Of a stretch of DNA of 64,000 nucleotides, positions 17,566 through 26,810 are shown piece after piece. Below the pieces are notes generated by a model. The model had not been told where the DNA came from, searched no databases, and worked only from the letters and a program-made list of their open reading frames with translations. The position numbers and the translations under genes were made by a program. Each line of letters starts with the position of its first letter. Positions within the stretch are counted from its first letter, which is position 1. Source of the DNA: Cupriavidus sp. P-10 (GTDB taxonomy: Bacteria; Pseudomonadota; Gammaproteobacteria; Burkholderiales; Burkholderiaceae); assembly GCF_003402535.2 (NCBI RefSeq), contig NZ_AP025172.1, positions 496,001 through 560,000 of the forward strand. Direction: 5' to 3'.

Positions 17566-19014
17566 ATGCGTGTATTTAGCGCCGGCATTGGCACCGAAAC
17601 CAACACTTTTTCTCCATTGCCTACGGGACTCGACGCCTTCAAGGAGGGTGGGTATTTCCCGGCCGGCACGCATCCAGAGCAGTCGACGCGCTACGCTGCG
17701 CCTCTCATCATCGCGCGGGAGCGCGCGCGTACCGAAGGTTGGACGGTGATCGAGGGGCTGTATGCGCAGGCGCAGCCGGCTGGGCTAGTGACGCGCGCTG
17801 CATACGAGGCCCTTCGAGACGAACTGCTCGACGACCTGAAGAAAGCACTGCCGGTCGACGTGGTCCTCCTCGGTCTTCATGGCGCAATGGTTACCGACGG
17901 TTACGACGACTGCGAAGGCGACCTGATTGCCCGCGTCCGCGGCTTGGTTGGACCAGAGGCAATTATTGGCTGTGAGTTGGATCCGCATGCGCACCTCAGC
18001 GAAGAGATGGTCTCCAAGGCGAATGTCCTGATCGCGTACAAGGAATATCCGCATACGGATATTAGGGAGCGTGCCGTCGAACTTGTTGATCTGTGTGCTC
18101 GCACGTACGCAGGCGAGATCCGCCCCGTAGCGGCAGTAGTCGACACCAACATGGTCGTGCCGATTCACACCTCCCGGAATCCGGGTAGATCGTTCGTCGA
18201 CAAGCTCTCCGCTCTGGAAGGCAAGAATGGCGTGCTGACCATTTCGGCGATCCAGGGTTTCGCGACGGGCGACGTGCCGGCCATGGGGACAAAGGTTCTT
18301 GTCTACACCGATGGGGACCCCGCAGGGGGACACGCACTTGCGCAAAGCCTGGCGGACGAGCTCGTCACGCTGCGAGAACAACTTCGGCCGAATTACCTGA
18401 CGATCGATGAAGCGCTCGACGGCGCGCTGAAGGAAGGACCGACGCCGGCCATCCTTGCGGACCGGTCCGACAATCCAGGTAGCGGCGCGGCTGGCGATTC
18501 GACCTTCATTCTCGAGCGGCTCATCGAGCGTGGTATTACCGACGTTGCCGTGGGCCCGCTCTGGGATCCCATTGCTGTACAGATGGCGTTCGCCGCGGGG
18601 GGAGGTTCGCGCGTCGGTATTCGGATCGGCGGGAAGATCAGTGCCGTATCCGGAGATCCGCTGGATGTCACGTGCCACGTCAAGGCGCTGCGTCGTGGCC
18701 ACGTCATGACCGGACTAACCGGCGATCCGCTATCCGTGGGGGACGCGGCACTGGTTGAATTCGATGGCATCGAGTGTGTGTTGATCTCGAACCGATGCCA
18801 GGCACTAAACGTGGATGTCTTCACTGGTCTTGGTTGCGACATCGCCAAGAAGAAGATCGTTGTCGTCAAATCGGCGCAGCACTTCTATGCCTCGTATTCG
18901 AAGGTCTCTCAACGTGTTCTCTACGTCGGTGCTCCGGGTTCGGCCACGCCGTGTTACGACTTGCTGACCTATAGGAAGGCTAAGCTGCCCAAATGGCCGA
19001 TCACGTTGAGCTGA
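17566..19014 (+). CDS. M81-family (microcystinase C/MlrC-like) metallohydrolase
   Basis: A 482-residue protein with the MlrC N-terminal domain (FSAGIGTETNTFSPLPTG, LLGLHGAMVTDGYDDCEGD, IGCELDPHAHLSEEM, YKEYPHTDIRERA) and the MlrC C-terminal domain (DRSDNPGSGAAGDSTFIL). The His and Asp residues DPHAH and YPHTD are the expected zinc ligands. Homologues occur widely in Burkholderiales catabolic clusters and hydrolyse small amides or peptides; microcystin is unlikely to be the substrate here. Start MRVFSAGIGTETN at 17566. Confidence 0.88.
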   Translation: MRVFSAGIGTETNTFSPLPTGLDAFKEGGYFPAGTHPEQSTRYAAPLIIARERARTEGWTVIEGLYAQAQPAGLVTRAAYEALRDELLDDLKKALPVDVVLLGLHGAMVTDGYDDCEGDLIARVRGLVGPEAIIGCELDPHAHLSEEMVSKANVLIAYKEYPHTDIRERAVELVDLCARTYAGEIRPVAAVVDTNMVVPIHTSRNPGRSFVDKLSALEGKNGVLTISAIQGFATGDVPAMGTKVLVYTDGDPAGGHALAQSLADELVTLREQLRPNYLTIDEALDGALKEGPTPAILADRSDNPGSGAAGDSTFILERLIERGITDVAVGPLWDPIAVQMAFAAGGGSRVGIRIGGKISAVSGDPLDVTCHVKALRRGHVMTGLTGDPLSVGDAALVEFDGIECVLISNRCQALNVDVFTGLGCDIAKKKIVVVKSAQHFYASYSKVSQRVLYVGAPGSATPCYDLLTYRKAKLPKWPITLS

Positions 19015-19150
19015 CGTCCTCGCCGTCGCGGGTAACTGGCAGGATGTGGTTGCAGATGCGAAGCTGGATCGTTTGGTGTGGTCGCCAATGAGGGATTTGC
19101 GCAAAAAGCATATCGTCACCGTCGGTGCGCGACTAACACATGGAACTGGC

Positions 19151-20020
19151 ATGCGGCTACGTCATATCGAGGTTTTCCACGCAGTCATGCAGGCAGGCTC
19201 GTTGTCGAGCGCCGCTGAATTGCTGAACATTTCGCAGCCTGCGGCGAGCAAGATGCTTGCGCAGGCGGAGCAGAGCCTCGGGATTTCGCTGTTCAAGCGC
19301 TTGCCCGGGGGGCTCAAGCCAACGCCTGAAGCAACGGTCCTGTTTCAGGAGACAAAACATCTCCATTCGAGTCTGGAGCGCGTCCGGCAACTCGCGCGCA
19401 ACCTCACTGCGCACCCAGGGGGAATACTGAGGATTGGATGCATTCCCAGTCTAGGACTCAGTCTGGTTCCTCAAGCGGTAGCACAGTTCATTCGCCAGTG
19501 TCCGGATGTCTCGATCAACATTCGTACCGAGAACAACGAGGTACTTTCGGCGCTACTGTTGGCGCGAGAGATTGACATTGGCATCGCTTTCGAACCGTCA
19601 GCGCCGCCGGGGATCACTGTCGAGGAATTGGGGCGAGCCCGCGCCGTTTTCTTTGGCCCGGAAAGTATTCGCCGCGGACGCAGCGTGGTTCATCTCGATG
19701 AGTTGGAACGTTCCGAGTGGATTCGCCTTGATTCTGCCGACCCCCTTGGTTCGCGCATCGCGGAGGTGCTTCCCGCCATAAACGATGGCAGTGCGACAAT
19801 TGAGGTCAAGACCTACTACCTCGCACGAGCACTTGTAGAGCGGGGCGTGGGTTTCGCGATAATTGACGAGTACACCGCTCAGTCCACTAGTGAGGAGTTG
19901 ACGTTTGTCGAGCCTCCGTTGTCGGTGGGTGTATGCATCATGACTGCGGCCAGCAACGTAGGAACACACGCCTTGAAGGTCTTTATCGAACAAGTTACGA
20001 AGCGTCTAAGCGGAAAGTAA
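19151..20020 (+). CDS. LysR-family transcriptional regulator
   Basis: A 289-residue LTTR. Winged HTH at residues 1-60 (LRHIEVFHAVMQAGSLSSAAELLNISQPAASKM), LysR substrate domain from about 90 (GILRIGCIPSLGLSLVPQAVAQF, EIDIGIAFEPSAPPG). ATG 19151 starts exactly at the family's usual MRLRHIEVF. It follows the M81 gene by 136 bases in the same direction. Six T-N11-A palindromes in the preceding 6 kb make it the likely regulator of the dadA / cyclodeaminase / Bug / M81 genes. The inducer is unknown. Confidence 0.9.
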   Translation: MRLRHIEVFHAVMQAGSLSSAAELLNISQPAASKMLAQAEQSLGISLFKRLPGGLKPTPEATVLFQETKHLHSSLERVRQLARNLTAHPGGILRIGCIPSLGLSLVPQAVAQFIRQCPDVSINIRTENNEVLSALLLAREIDIGIAFEPSAPPGITVEELGRARAVFFGPESIRRGRSVVHLDELERSEWIRLDSADPLGSRIAEVLPAINDGSATIEVKTYYLARALVERGVGFAIIDEYTAQSTSEELTFVEPPLSVGVCIMTAASNVGTHALKVFIEQVTKRLSGK

Positions 20021-20435
20021 AGCGGGGCCGGTCGAAAACTGAAGCGCTGCAGGGTGATCGCGACGGGTGGAGACCCCTAGCGCAAGCGTTCAAAGAAGAC
20101 GCCTGGCGCGTGGTTCAATGGTGCTCATTACCGCGCTCGAGGCATCATTTAGTTCTTTCCGGCTTAGCAGTGCAGGGGCGAGACGTAACGGCGTGAGGCC
20201 GCCACAATGGCGCAATTGAGGCCTTGTTCGGTCACGCAATCATCCTTATTGCAATGACCGTAATTGGCCGGCTACCGCCGTTGCGCTTTTGCCAGCTCCG
20301 GCGAGTCACGGTTAGCCGCAACTGCGCTGGGCCGAAATGCACGAGGCCTTGGCATAGCAGGTATGCGGCGATGGCTTAGCAATTTCGCCGCGCGTGTGAC
20401 GCGAGTTGGAGCCATCGGTAGTGGCTCGGCGCTCT
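20021..20435. other. Intergenic stretch, no supported gene
   Basis: About 415 bases following the LysR gene. No frame resembles a protein family, and no hairpin with a T-run was seen. It separates two convergent units. Confidence 0.5.
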
Positions 20436-20654
20436 TCAGCCGGTAACCTTACGAAGTTTGGCCTGATCGTTGGGTAACGCGAGCGCCCCGCCTCTTATCA
20501 CCTCGGCCCCGGGAAACTTGCGTCTTACGTGAGTTTCCGCGGCTCCGAGGCTATCGAACCCTGTCGCTCCTCCTTTCGCGCCATCGTGAAGGATGGGAGA
20601 AACGTACCAACGACCGCAGATCGCTCCGAAGATTACAACATGCGTGATCGGCAT
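20436..20654 (-). CDS. Small hypothetical protein
   Basis: A possible 72-residue protein starting MPITHVVIFGAICGRWYVSPIL. The amino-acid composition is plausible (FDSLGAAETHVRRKFPGAEVI). It follows a DUF2188-like gene on the same strand by 7 bases. No clear ribosome binding site precedes the ATG; a TTG at 20699 is an alternative. No family was recognised. The short spacing to the upstream small gene is the best argument for it. Confidence 0.4.
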   Translation of the reverse strand: MPITHVVIFGAICGRWYVSPILHDGAKGGATGFDSLGAAETHVRRKFPGAEVIRGGALALPNDQAKLRKVTG

Positions 20655-20661
20655 GTTCGGC

Positions 20662-20883
20662 TTAGTGCTGAGATGCGATGCCGCAATCCTTGAAATCAAG
20701 CTCCCTTCGCTCGCGTGTGCGGCTCAGAATTAAGAGTACAGCCTCGTTCTCGAGGGCCATATGAACGCCAGCGGCGATGGCTTCGGCGCGAGTGGAATAT
20801 GTCGTCCGGTCTTCGCTTTCGTCGCCTTCGACCTTCCACTGCCCCTCATCCGCCGGAATTACTTGAACAGTCGCAACATTCAT
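20662..20883 (-). CDS. DUF2188-like small protein
   Basis: A 73-residue protein: MNVATVQVIPADEGQWKVEGD, then YSTRAEAIAAGVHMALENEAVLLIL, the W-V-(E)G…T-(K/R)AEA pattern of DUF2188. AGGAGCGAGGTGACAAA lies just before the ATG, a good ribosome binding site. The family is of unknown function and common in Burkholderiales accessory DNA. It may be co-transcribed with the small gene at 20436. Confidence 0.62.
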   Translation of the reverse strand: MNVATVQVIPADEGQWKVEGDESEDRTTYSTRAEAIAAGVHMALENEAVLLILSRTRERRELDFKDCGIASQH

Positions 20884-21266
20884 TTTGTCACCTCGCTCCT
20901 ACAGGTCCATAACTACGGTGTAGAAGCCTTTCGCGACTACGGCTGTCGGGTGCCTTCTTACTTTCGTGAATCACGATGGCAAAAGTGGGGAAGCAAGCGC
21001 GCAAACCTACGGAAAGAGTACTCTCGTCCGCCCGTACCGGTTCGGTATTGCAGGTCGCTATCCCTTGATGCTGCGCGGATCGTTGTCGAAAGAGTTGCGC
21101 TCTCGGATCTGCCCGTCCGGGCCGTGTGCGATGCCGCCTAGGTTGCCTCCGCGGCACTGCGAAGCGATATGCTCCGCACCGACAGTATTTCCAACCCGCA
21201 GTGGGGGGGCAGTTCTCCGGTCGGTAGGACTATCGTGAAGTCATGTTTTCAACATAGAGAGCGAAC
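20884..21266. other. Intergenic stretch, no supported gene
   Basis: About 380 bases upstream of the flavin oxidoreductase gene. Probably holds its promoter and that of the divergent DUF2188-like gene; no element could be defined. Open frames lack family character. Confidence 0.5.
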
Positions 21267-22241
21267 GTGAAGACACGTCTCACCGAGTTGCTGGGCATCC
21301 GGTATCCGATCGTCAAGGGCGGCATGCAGTGGATTGGTCGCGCCAGGCTCGCCGCTGCGGTATCCAACGCCGGCGCACTGGGTATGGTGACCGCGCGCAC
21401 CCAGGCCACGCCGGACGAGCTGCGACGCGAGATCGAGCGCACGCGCGAGCTGACTGGCAAGCCGTTCGGCGTGAACCTTACTCTGTCATTCGCCGCCAAG
21501 GGCGTGACTTACGACGACTGGGTGGCCGCCATCGTCGACAGCGGCGTGAAGATCGTCGAAACGGCAGGCAACAACCCGCGTCCCGTGATCGATGCGTTCA
21601 AGTCGGCGGGCGTCACCGTCATTCACAAGTGCACGTCGGTGCGGCACGCGCAGGCCGCAGAACGTCTGGGCGTGGACGTGATCTCGATCGATAGCTTTGA
21701 GGCCGCCGGTCATATCGGGGACGGCGATGTAGGCAGCATGGTCATGATTCCAGCGACCGTGCGGGCCGTGAAGATCCCGGTCATTGCCTCGGGCGGTATC
21801 TGGGGCGGGCGCGCCATGGCGGCGGCGCTCGTGTTGGGCGCCGAGGGTGTGAACGTCGGCACGCGCTTCACGCTCACCCAGGAATGCGACACCCACGAGA
21901 ACGTGAAGCAGACGCTGATCAAGGGCTCGGAACTCGACTCGATTCTGATCAAGCGGACGCTCGGCCATACCGCCCGCTACTTCCGTACGGTAGTCTCGGA
22001 CGAAGTGCTAGCGATGGAGCATCGCCCCGGTGGTGCGACCTACAAAGACCTCGCGCACTTGCTGGCGGGGCCACGCGGACGTCAGGCCCTGGAGTCCGGT
22101 GATATGACCGCCGGGCTGATCTGTGCCAGCCAGGCAGTCGCTCTGATCGACGACATCCCGACGTGCGAGGAACTGGTCGCGCGCATGGTGGCGGAGTGTC
22201 GCAGCGCCGTGCAGGCGTCGCTCGGCCGGTTCGCCGCCTGA
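21267..22241 (+). CDS. NAD(P)H-dependent flavin oxidoreductase (nitronate monooxygenase family)
   Basis: A 324-residue FMN TIM-barrel protein: LLGIRYPIVKGGMQWIGRARLAAAVSNAGALGM at the N-terminus, GVNLTL, GVKIVETAGNNP, VISIDSFEAAGHIGDG with the family's His, and IPVIASGGIWGGRAMAAALVLGAEGVNVGTRF for phosphate binding. It belongs with nitronate monooxygenases / 2-nitropropane dioxygenases, though such genes beside acyl-CoA enzymes may instead reduce enoyl compounds. The start is a GTG at 21267. It is 13 bases from the enoyl-CoA hydratase gene, so the two form an operon. Confidence 0.9.
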   Translation: MKTRLTELLGIRYPIVKGGMQWIGRARLAAAVSNAGALGMVTARTQATPDELRREIERTRELTGKPFGVNLTLSFAAKGVTYDDWVAAIVDSGVKIVETAGNNPRPVIDAFKSAGVTVIHKCTSVRHAQAAERLGVDVISIDSFEAAGHIGDGDVGSMVMIPATVRAVKIPVIASGGIWGGRAMAAALVLGAEGVNVGTRFTLTQECDTHENVKQTLIKGSELDSILIKRTLGHTARYFRTVVSDEVLAMEHRPGGATYKDLAHLLAGPRGRQALESGDMTAGLICASQAVALIDDIPTCEELVARMVAECRSAVQASLGRFAA

Positions 22242-22254
22242 GGAGGACCACGAT

Positions 22255-23091
22255 ATGCAATCAGAAATCATCACCTTGCGCGAGTCGCGGCTCGACATCA
22301 GGGACGGCATCGCGGAGTTCACGCATACACAGCCACGGCGGCGCAATCCACTGTCTCTGGCGTTGCGCGAGGACTACATGGATATGCTTGACTATGTGGA
22401 AGGCGACGCAAGCATCCGCGCGCTGATCATCACCGGCGCGGACGGCGTGTTCAGCGCGGGAGGCGACCTCCGGGGCATGAAGGACCGCGTCGACAACCCG
22501 CAGGCCCCGCAGAACATGCCAGACGCGACGCGTCGCCGCGTGCTCGTGCTGCACCAGTGGGTCAGCCGGCTTCGTGACCTGCAGGTTCCCGTCATCGCCG
22601 CTGTGGACGGTCCCGCCGTGGGTGCCGGCATGGGTCTGGCACTTGTTGCGGATTTCGTGCTCGCATCGTCCTGCGCGTTTTTTGGCATGTCGTTCGCCAA
22701 GGTCGGCATGGTTCCGGACATGGCCGCCGCGTATTTTCTGCCGCGCGTGGTCGGCATGGCGACGGCCAAGGACATGATGCTGACCGCGCGCCGCATCAGC
22801 GTCGAGGAGGCAAAGAACGTGGGCATCGTGCATTCCATCTATCCGCCCGAGACGCTGATGGAGCAGGCCCGGCAGTTTGCGCGGCGCTTCCTTGATGGCC
22901 CTGGCCCGACCCTCGGAATGACCAAGCGCATGCTCAACAGCGCCTTCGAGTCGTCCTACGCCGCGTTCGTCGAACTCGAATCCAATGCACAGGCCGTGGC
23001 CACCACCACGCCGTTCCACAGGGACGCGCTGCAGCGCTTCATTGCCGGTGAGCCGGGGCGCTTCGACTGGGACCGCGTCGCAGCAAAATAG
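22255..23091 (+). CDS. Enoyl-CoA hydratase/isomerase family protein
   Basis: A 278-residue crotonase-fold protein. The oxyanion-hole sequence is FSAGGDLRGMKDR and the second is VIAAVDGPAVGAGMGLALVADFVLA; MSFAKVGMVPDMAAAYFLPRVVG carries the catalytic-region pattern. Members hydrate, isomerise or cleave acyl-CoAs. A strong GAGGAGG site precedes the ATG. Operon partner: the upstream flavin oxidoreductase. The specific acyl-CoA cannot be deduced. Confidence 0.9.
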   Translation: MQSEIITLRESRLDIRDGIAEFTHTQPRRRNPLSLALREDYMDMLDYVEGDASIRALIITGADGVFSAGGDLRGMKDRVDNPQAPQNMPDATRRRVLVLHQWVSRLRDLQVPVIAAVDGPAVGAGMGLALVADFVLASSCAFFGMSFAKVGMVPDMAAAYFLPRVVGMATAKDMMLTARRISVEEAKNVGIVHSIYPPETLMEQARQFARRFLDGPGPTLGMTKRMLNSAFESSYAAFVELESNAQAVATTTPFHRDALQRFIAGEPGRFDWDRVAAK

Positions 23092-23970
23092 TCGCTGCAT
23101 CCCCATGCCTGGCTCTGCTCGTGGCGCGGGACGGATCCCGCCGCTGCGAGTGAAGCTCCGGCCAATTGGTCGGAGTTTTCTCCTGCCACGGCTACTGCGG
23201 CATTGGCGATGCTATCTGGAGCTTGGGTGACGGTGCCAGTAGTCCTCCTGACCGATATGGTAGACGTGCGCGGGCCTGCGGGGGCCGCTGCAGTGGTCTG
23301 ATGTTGAGCAACTTGCTACGTCGCAATTTGGCCGCTTTTTTTTTCGCCTACTTGGGCCAGGCCAGCCATCCCCGGAGTATGGCCGCTCCTTGCGCCCGCT
23401 ACCTCCATTTCGAATCGCCAGTTTGTGGCAGTAGCGCCTTGATGAAGTGAGGGGAGCAGGGGGATCGTAAAGGCCGCGTACCGGGACGCGACGATAAGGC
23501 ACGATAACGTTGCGCTTATCGATGCTATCTAATACAGGTCTGGCGGGAGGGGATAGGCTATCGCGGCACAATTCTGTGTGGAATGGGGCGATTAGGTATC
23601 GCTTGCACGAGCTGGTACCCTCTTGAATGCTCAGGGCCTACGCGAAAGAGGCGATATTCACGAGAGTCGAGTGCCGAGATGGATTGACTTGGGTTCGTGG
23701 CGGCCTCAATGCTTGGCGCCCAACCTCCACTCGCTACGTACTGGTTGAGGCTTATTGATTCCAGGCGCGCAAAGAGCGTCATCGAGGGATACAAGTCCTT
23801 CACGTTAGGAATGGGATGCTCTGTGGTGACAGTGAGGTTCATTTACGCCCTTGTTTACGTCTGAGCCTAGTAATCCGGGTTACCTGCGGATCTCCTGCGA
23901 CACCTTGGATCATTGACACGAATGGTCGCTCTGCCTCTGCGTTCTCAGCGCTTGTGATACCGAGGCAAGC
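23092..23970. other. Long intergenic stretch, no supported gene
   Basis: Almost 900 bases between the enoyl-CoA hydratase and the end of the exopolysaccharide cluster. Frames at 23212-23571 and 23558-23842 (minus) are open but show no family pattern or good ribosome binding site. It may be decayed DNA. Confidence 0.5.
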
Positions 23971-24771
23971 TCACCGGGCCTTGCGCTCCCAGCTCATTGC
24001 CCACCCATAAAGGGCAATGCATCCGAATACAATCATCGTAGGGCCGAACACAAAGGACAACAGCGGCATCATCAACAATGAACAGCACGATAGTAGGTAC
24101 ACATGCAACGTCATCTGCAGCGGCACAGCGAGCACGACAAAGGCGATGCTCAGCACCGTGAGAAAGGCTTTCTTGGACCAAGAAAAATCGAAAATGTAAT
24201 AGACGAGCGCATGCCCCCAAGGCAGCAGCAGCAAGAACCCGGCGGAAGTTTTGATACCGTTGTCAACATAGCCGCTCACCGTGTACGGGAAGCTCTGCGG
24301 CGCTACTGCGAAGTACAGCAGGGCCGTGACCTGGATGAATACCGCGAATAGCAGGAAATACCGAAGAGGTAGGTACTGATCATTTATGCGCGGCACCAGC
24401 ACGCCGGCGGCGAGCGTGATGACAAACGTCGCCAACCACGTCTGTGAATCCGGCGCGTTAACGGCGACATCCAGGTAGGGCAGGGTGACGTCGAACCACA
24501 CGAGCGGCGTGGTGCGTTCGACGACCGTGCCATCGATGTGCAACTTGTCGAGCCAGAAGGCTAGCACCTTGGCCCAACTGGCGCTCAGGCGGTCGCTGAG
24601 CCCCCATTCGGCCAGATTGAATGCCACGGGCACCAGTAAGATGCCAACAAGCGTTGACCGGGACAGCGTCAGGCGATCCCGCGACCGGTGTCTGGCCAGG
24701 GCCAATACCGAAAGTCCGAGTGCGTCGCTCTTGTCCGGGGCAGGTTTCGCGTCACCAGGATCGTGTGCCAT
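23971..24771 (-). CDS. Polytopic membrane protein of the exopolysaccharide cluster
   Basis: A 266-residue protein with about six or seven transmembrane segments (for example STLVGILLVPVAFNLAEWG, YFLLFAVFIQVTALLYFAVA, TSAGFLLLLPWGHALVYYIF, AFLTVLSIAFVVLAVPLQM). The start ATG at 24771 is two bases beyond the stop of the YaiO-like gene, so the pair is tightly coupled. The family is not recognised. Position suggests a membrane partner of the polysaccharide synthase or an exporter part. It is the last gene of the eight-gene leftward cluster. Confidence 0.75.
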   Translation of the reverse strand: MAHDPGDAKPAPDKSDALGLSVLALARHRSRDRLTLSRSTLVGILLVPVAFNLAEWGLSDRLSASWAKVLAFWLDKLHIDGTVVERTTPLVWFDVTLPYLDVAVNAPDSQTWLATFVITLAAGVLVPRINDQYLPLRYFLLFAVFIQVTALLYFAVAPQSFPYTVSGYVDNGIKTSAGFLLLLPWGHALVYYIFDFSWSKKAFLTVLSIAFVVLAVPLQMTLHVYLLSCCSLLMMPLLSFVFGPTMIVFGCIALYGWAMSWERKAR

Positions 24772-24773
24772 GG

Positions 24774-25607
24774 CTAGAACTCGACGAAGAATCCTATCTC
24801 TGCCTGCTTGCGCTTGTAAGACGGGTTGTCGTAGTACACGGCGCGCAGGTTCATGCCGTAGCGCTTGGTGAACCATTTGCGCCAGTTTAGCGAGACCTCG
24901 TGGCTGGTGAAATCGCTCAGCAGCGACTGCTCGCCAGTCAGCTGGTAGGCTTCGCTGCCGCCGTCGTATTTCAGCGTAATGTACTGGTCCTTGTCGCGGC
25001 CATAGATGACGGCGATGATGCCGCGGTTGGAGCGGACATTGCCTGGATCGCTTCGATTCAGCCTTGCCCCGAGCTGGATGATCCACGGAGCGTCGAAGTA
25101 GTAGGTCAAACCGAGCAACAACGTCTTGTCCGTATAGACTTCCTTGGCCCGGTAATAGGTGAAGCCGACACTGGCCACCAGGTTCTTTTTTTCCAGTAGC
25201 TTGCGAAATAACGCGCCATCGAGCCGGAATTCCGGCAGGAAGAAGCCGCCCGCGCTAGTGCCGGCGCTCAGGAAGGCATACCAGTTCTCGTCAAAGGTGC
25301 GGGTGTAGCCAAGGCCGAAGAAGGTGCCCTGGTCATCGAAATGGCTCTGGTGGCTGATTTCACCGGTGACGTAGTCCTTGGGTGTCAAGTGCACGCCGCC
25401 GCGCAGGTACTGGTCATTCCAGTTGGCGTTGTTGCCGGTAAGGTTGGCATGGCCAATCCCGCCTTCCACGAACCCCGTGAGCAAGGGAACGAAGGTCCGT
25501 GGCGGCGTGGCTTCAGCCTGCGCGCTCGCATCTGTCGCCGCTGACATTGCCAGCAGCCAGGCCAGCGCGTATGCGCCGGGCGTTCCGGTTTGCGAGAGCT
25601 TCACCAT
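24774..25607 (-). CDS. YaiO-like outer-membrane beta-barrel protein
   Basis: A 277-residue exported protein: signal peptide about 1-30 (YALAWLLAMSAATDASAQA), then alternating amphipathic strands rich in Tyr/Phe (LRGGVHLTPKDYVTGEISHQ, FFGLGYTRTFDENWYAFLSA, WIIQLGARLNRSD) and a terminal aromatic Phe (IGFFVEF). This is the YaiO/PgaA-barrel-like pattern. It could be the outer-membrane export port of the cluster, as PgaA or BcsC barrels are. ATG 25607 is preceded by AGGAT; MKKLL at 25682 is an alternative start. Confidence 0.78.
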   Translation of the reverse strand: MVKLSQTGTPGAYALAWLLAMSAATDASAQAEATPPRTFVPLLTGFVEGGIGHANLTGNNANWNDQYLRGGVHLTPKDYVTGEISHQSHFDDQGTFFGLGYTRTFDENWYAFLSAGTSAGGFFLPEFRLDGALFRKLLEKKNLVASVGFTYYRAKEVYTDKTLLLGLTYYFDAPWIIQLGARLNRSDPGNVRSNRGIIAVIYGRDKDQYITLKYDGGSEAYQLTGEQSLLSDFTSHEVSLNWRKWFTKRYGMNLRAVYYDNPSYKRKQAEIGFFVEF

Positions 25608-25790
25608 GCGTATCCTGTCGTTCCAGTCGATCGCGAGCGAAGGATCCTTCAGGACCCACCGGCCCGGTAACAGCTTTTTCACGATACACCGCTTCGCGGT
25701 CAGAAGTCGATGCCGAGTCCCTTGTGTTGCGCGACAGCACGCATGCTCAGCGTTCGCCAGCGCTCATCTCCACGACGCTCATGCCGCCGC

Positions 25791-26795
25791 TCAGCGGCAC
25801 CGCACGCCTGTCGGCGGCGGCGCCAGGGCCTGTTCAGGTGTCAGGCGTGCGTCGAACGCAAGGTACAGCGCTTCTTCCAGGGCATTCCAGTGGCTTCCGT
25901 GCCGGAACTGGATCGAGCGTGTCCTCCAGCATGCGATCGCGTCCTTGTCGTTCATCTTGTCGGCGACAAGGGCCACCAGTCCCCACGGGAAATCTACTTC
26001 AGACATCTGCAGCCATGTCATGCGGTTCTGCTTCATCCAGGCGCCGTACGCAGCAGCATGAGGGTGGCTGGTGGGCTGGATGTCGGCAAGGATGGGAAAT
26101 ATTTGCGCTACCGTGTCGGGATAGAACTCGGTCTGGTTGCGCGGCTGGGTACTGACCAGGTAGCCCCGGCTTGCGTGCCAGAATACCCTTAGGATGTCCT
26201 GGTCGAGGTGCTGGGCCTTGTGCATCCAGGCGGCGGCGCCCGCATTGTCCCCGAGGCGCTGGCGATAGCGGCCGGCTGCCTTGAAGGCGCTGGAGATCTC
26301 AACGTTGTCCATCAGCAACGCCACTGGGAGGGCAGCCGAGATGTGGTAGACACCGGTGCGCTTGTCGCGCAGCGTTTCCAGGTACTTGCTGGCCTTGTCG
26401 AAACTTCCCTGCCAGGCAGGCGGCAATCCCTGTGGCGGTGCCGACCGCACAAGCAGTTCCATCCATGCTGCCATCATGGCATCGTCGGCATCGGCGGGCT
26501 GGCAGGAAACGAGCCGCTGGGCCTTCATGCAATAGCGATCGAATCGGCCGTCGGTGTGCTGGTGCGGCAGCAGCCAGGCGATCCACCGGCCTGCGGCGGA
26601 TGTCGTGGACATGCCAGCGTCCTGGGCTGCCAGCAGTGCCTTGGATGCAAAATAGGGGTCGACGGAGTCGCCCTCAAAGTAGGTGGTGATCGCGCCGTCC
26701 GCGCGCTGGTAGCCCCGTAGCGACAGTTCGGCGCAGGTGGCCATCTGGTGGCACTGGGCAGTGAGCATTAGAAGCAGGACAAGCAAGGTTTTCAT
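25791..26795 (-). CDS. GH8-like periplasmic glycoside hydrolase
   Basis: A 334-residue exported protein: short signal peptide MKTLLVLLLMLTAQC (Cys at 15, possibly lipidated), then an (alpha/alpha)6-type helical repeat. YFEGDSVDPYFASKALLAAQ supplies an acidic residue where GH8 enzymes have the general acid. PADADDAMMAAWMELL resembles the DASDL…AW motif of BcsZ. In cellulose and related synthase systems such an enzyme trims the polymer in the periplasm. It sits between the YaiO-like and bactofilin-like genes. Catalysis is inferred, not certain. Confidence 0.68.
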   Translation of the reverse strand: MKTLLVLLLMLTAQCHQMATCAELSLRGYQRADGAITTYFEGDSVDPYFASKALLAAQDAGMSTTSAAGRWIAWLLPHQHTDGRFDRYCMKAQRLVSCQPADADDAMMAAWMELLVRSAPPQGLPPAWQGSFDKASKYLETLRDKRTGVYHISAALPVALLMDNVEISSAFKAAGRYRQRLGDNAGAAAWMHKAQHLDQDILRVFWHASRGYLVSTQPRNQTEFYPDTVAQIFPILADIQPTSHPHAAAYGAWMKQNRMTWLQMSEVDFPWGLVALVADKMNDKDAIACWRTRSIQFRHGSHWNALEEALYLAFDARLTPEQALAPPPTGVRCR

Positions 26796-26810
26796 GGTGT
26801 CGGAAGCGCA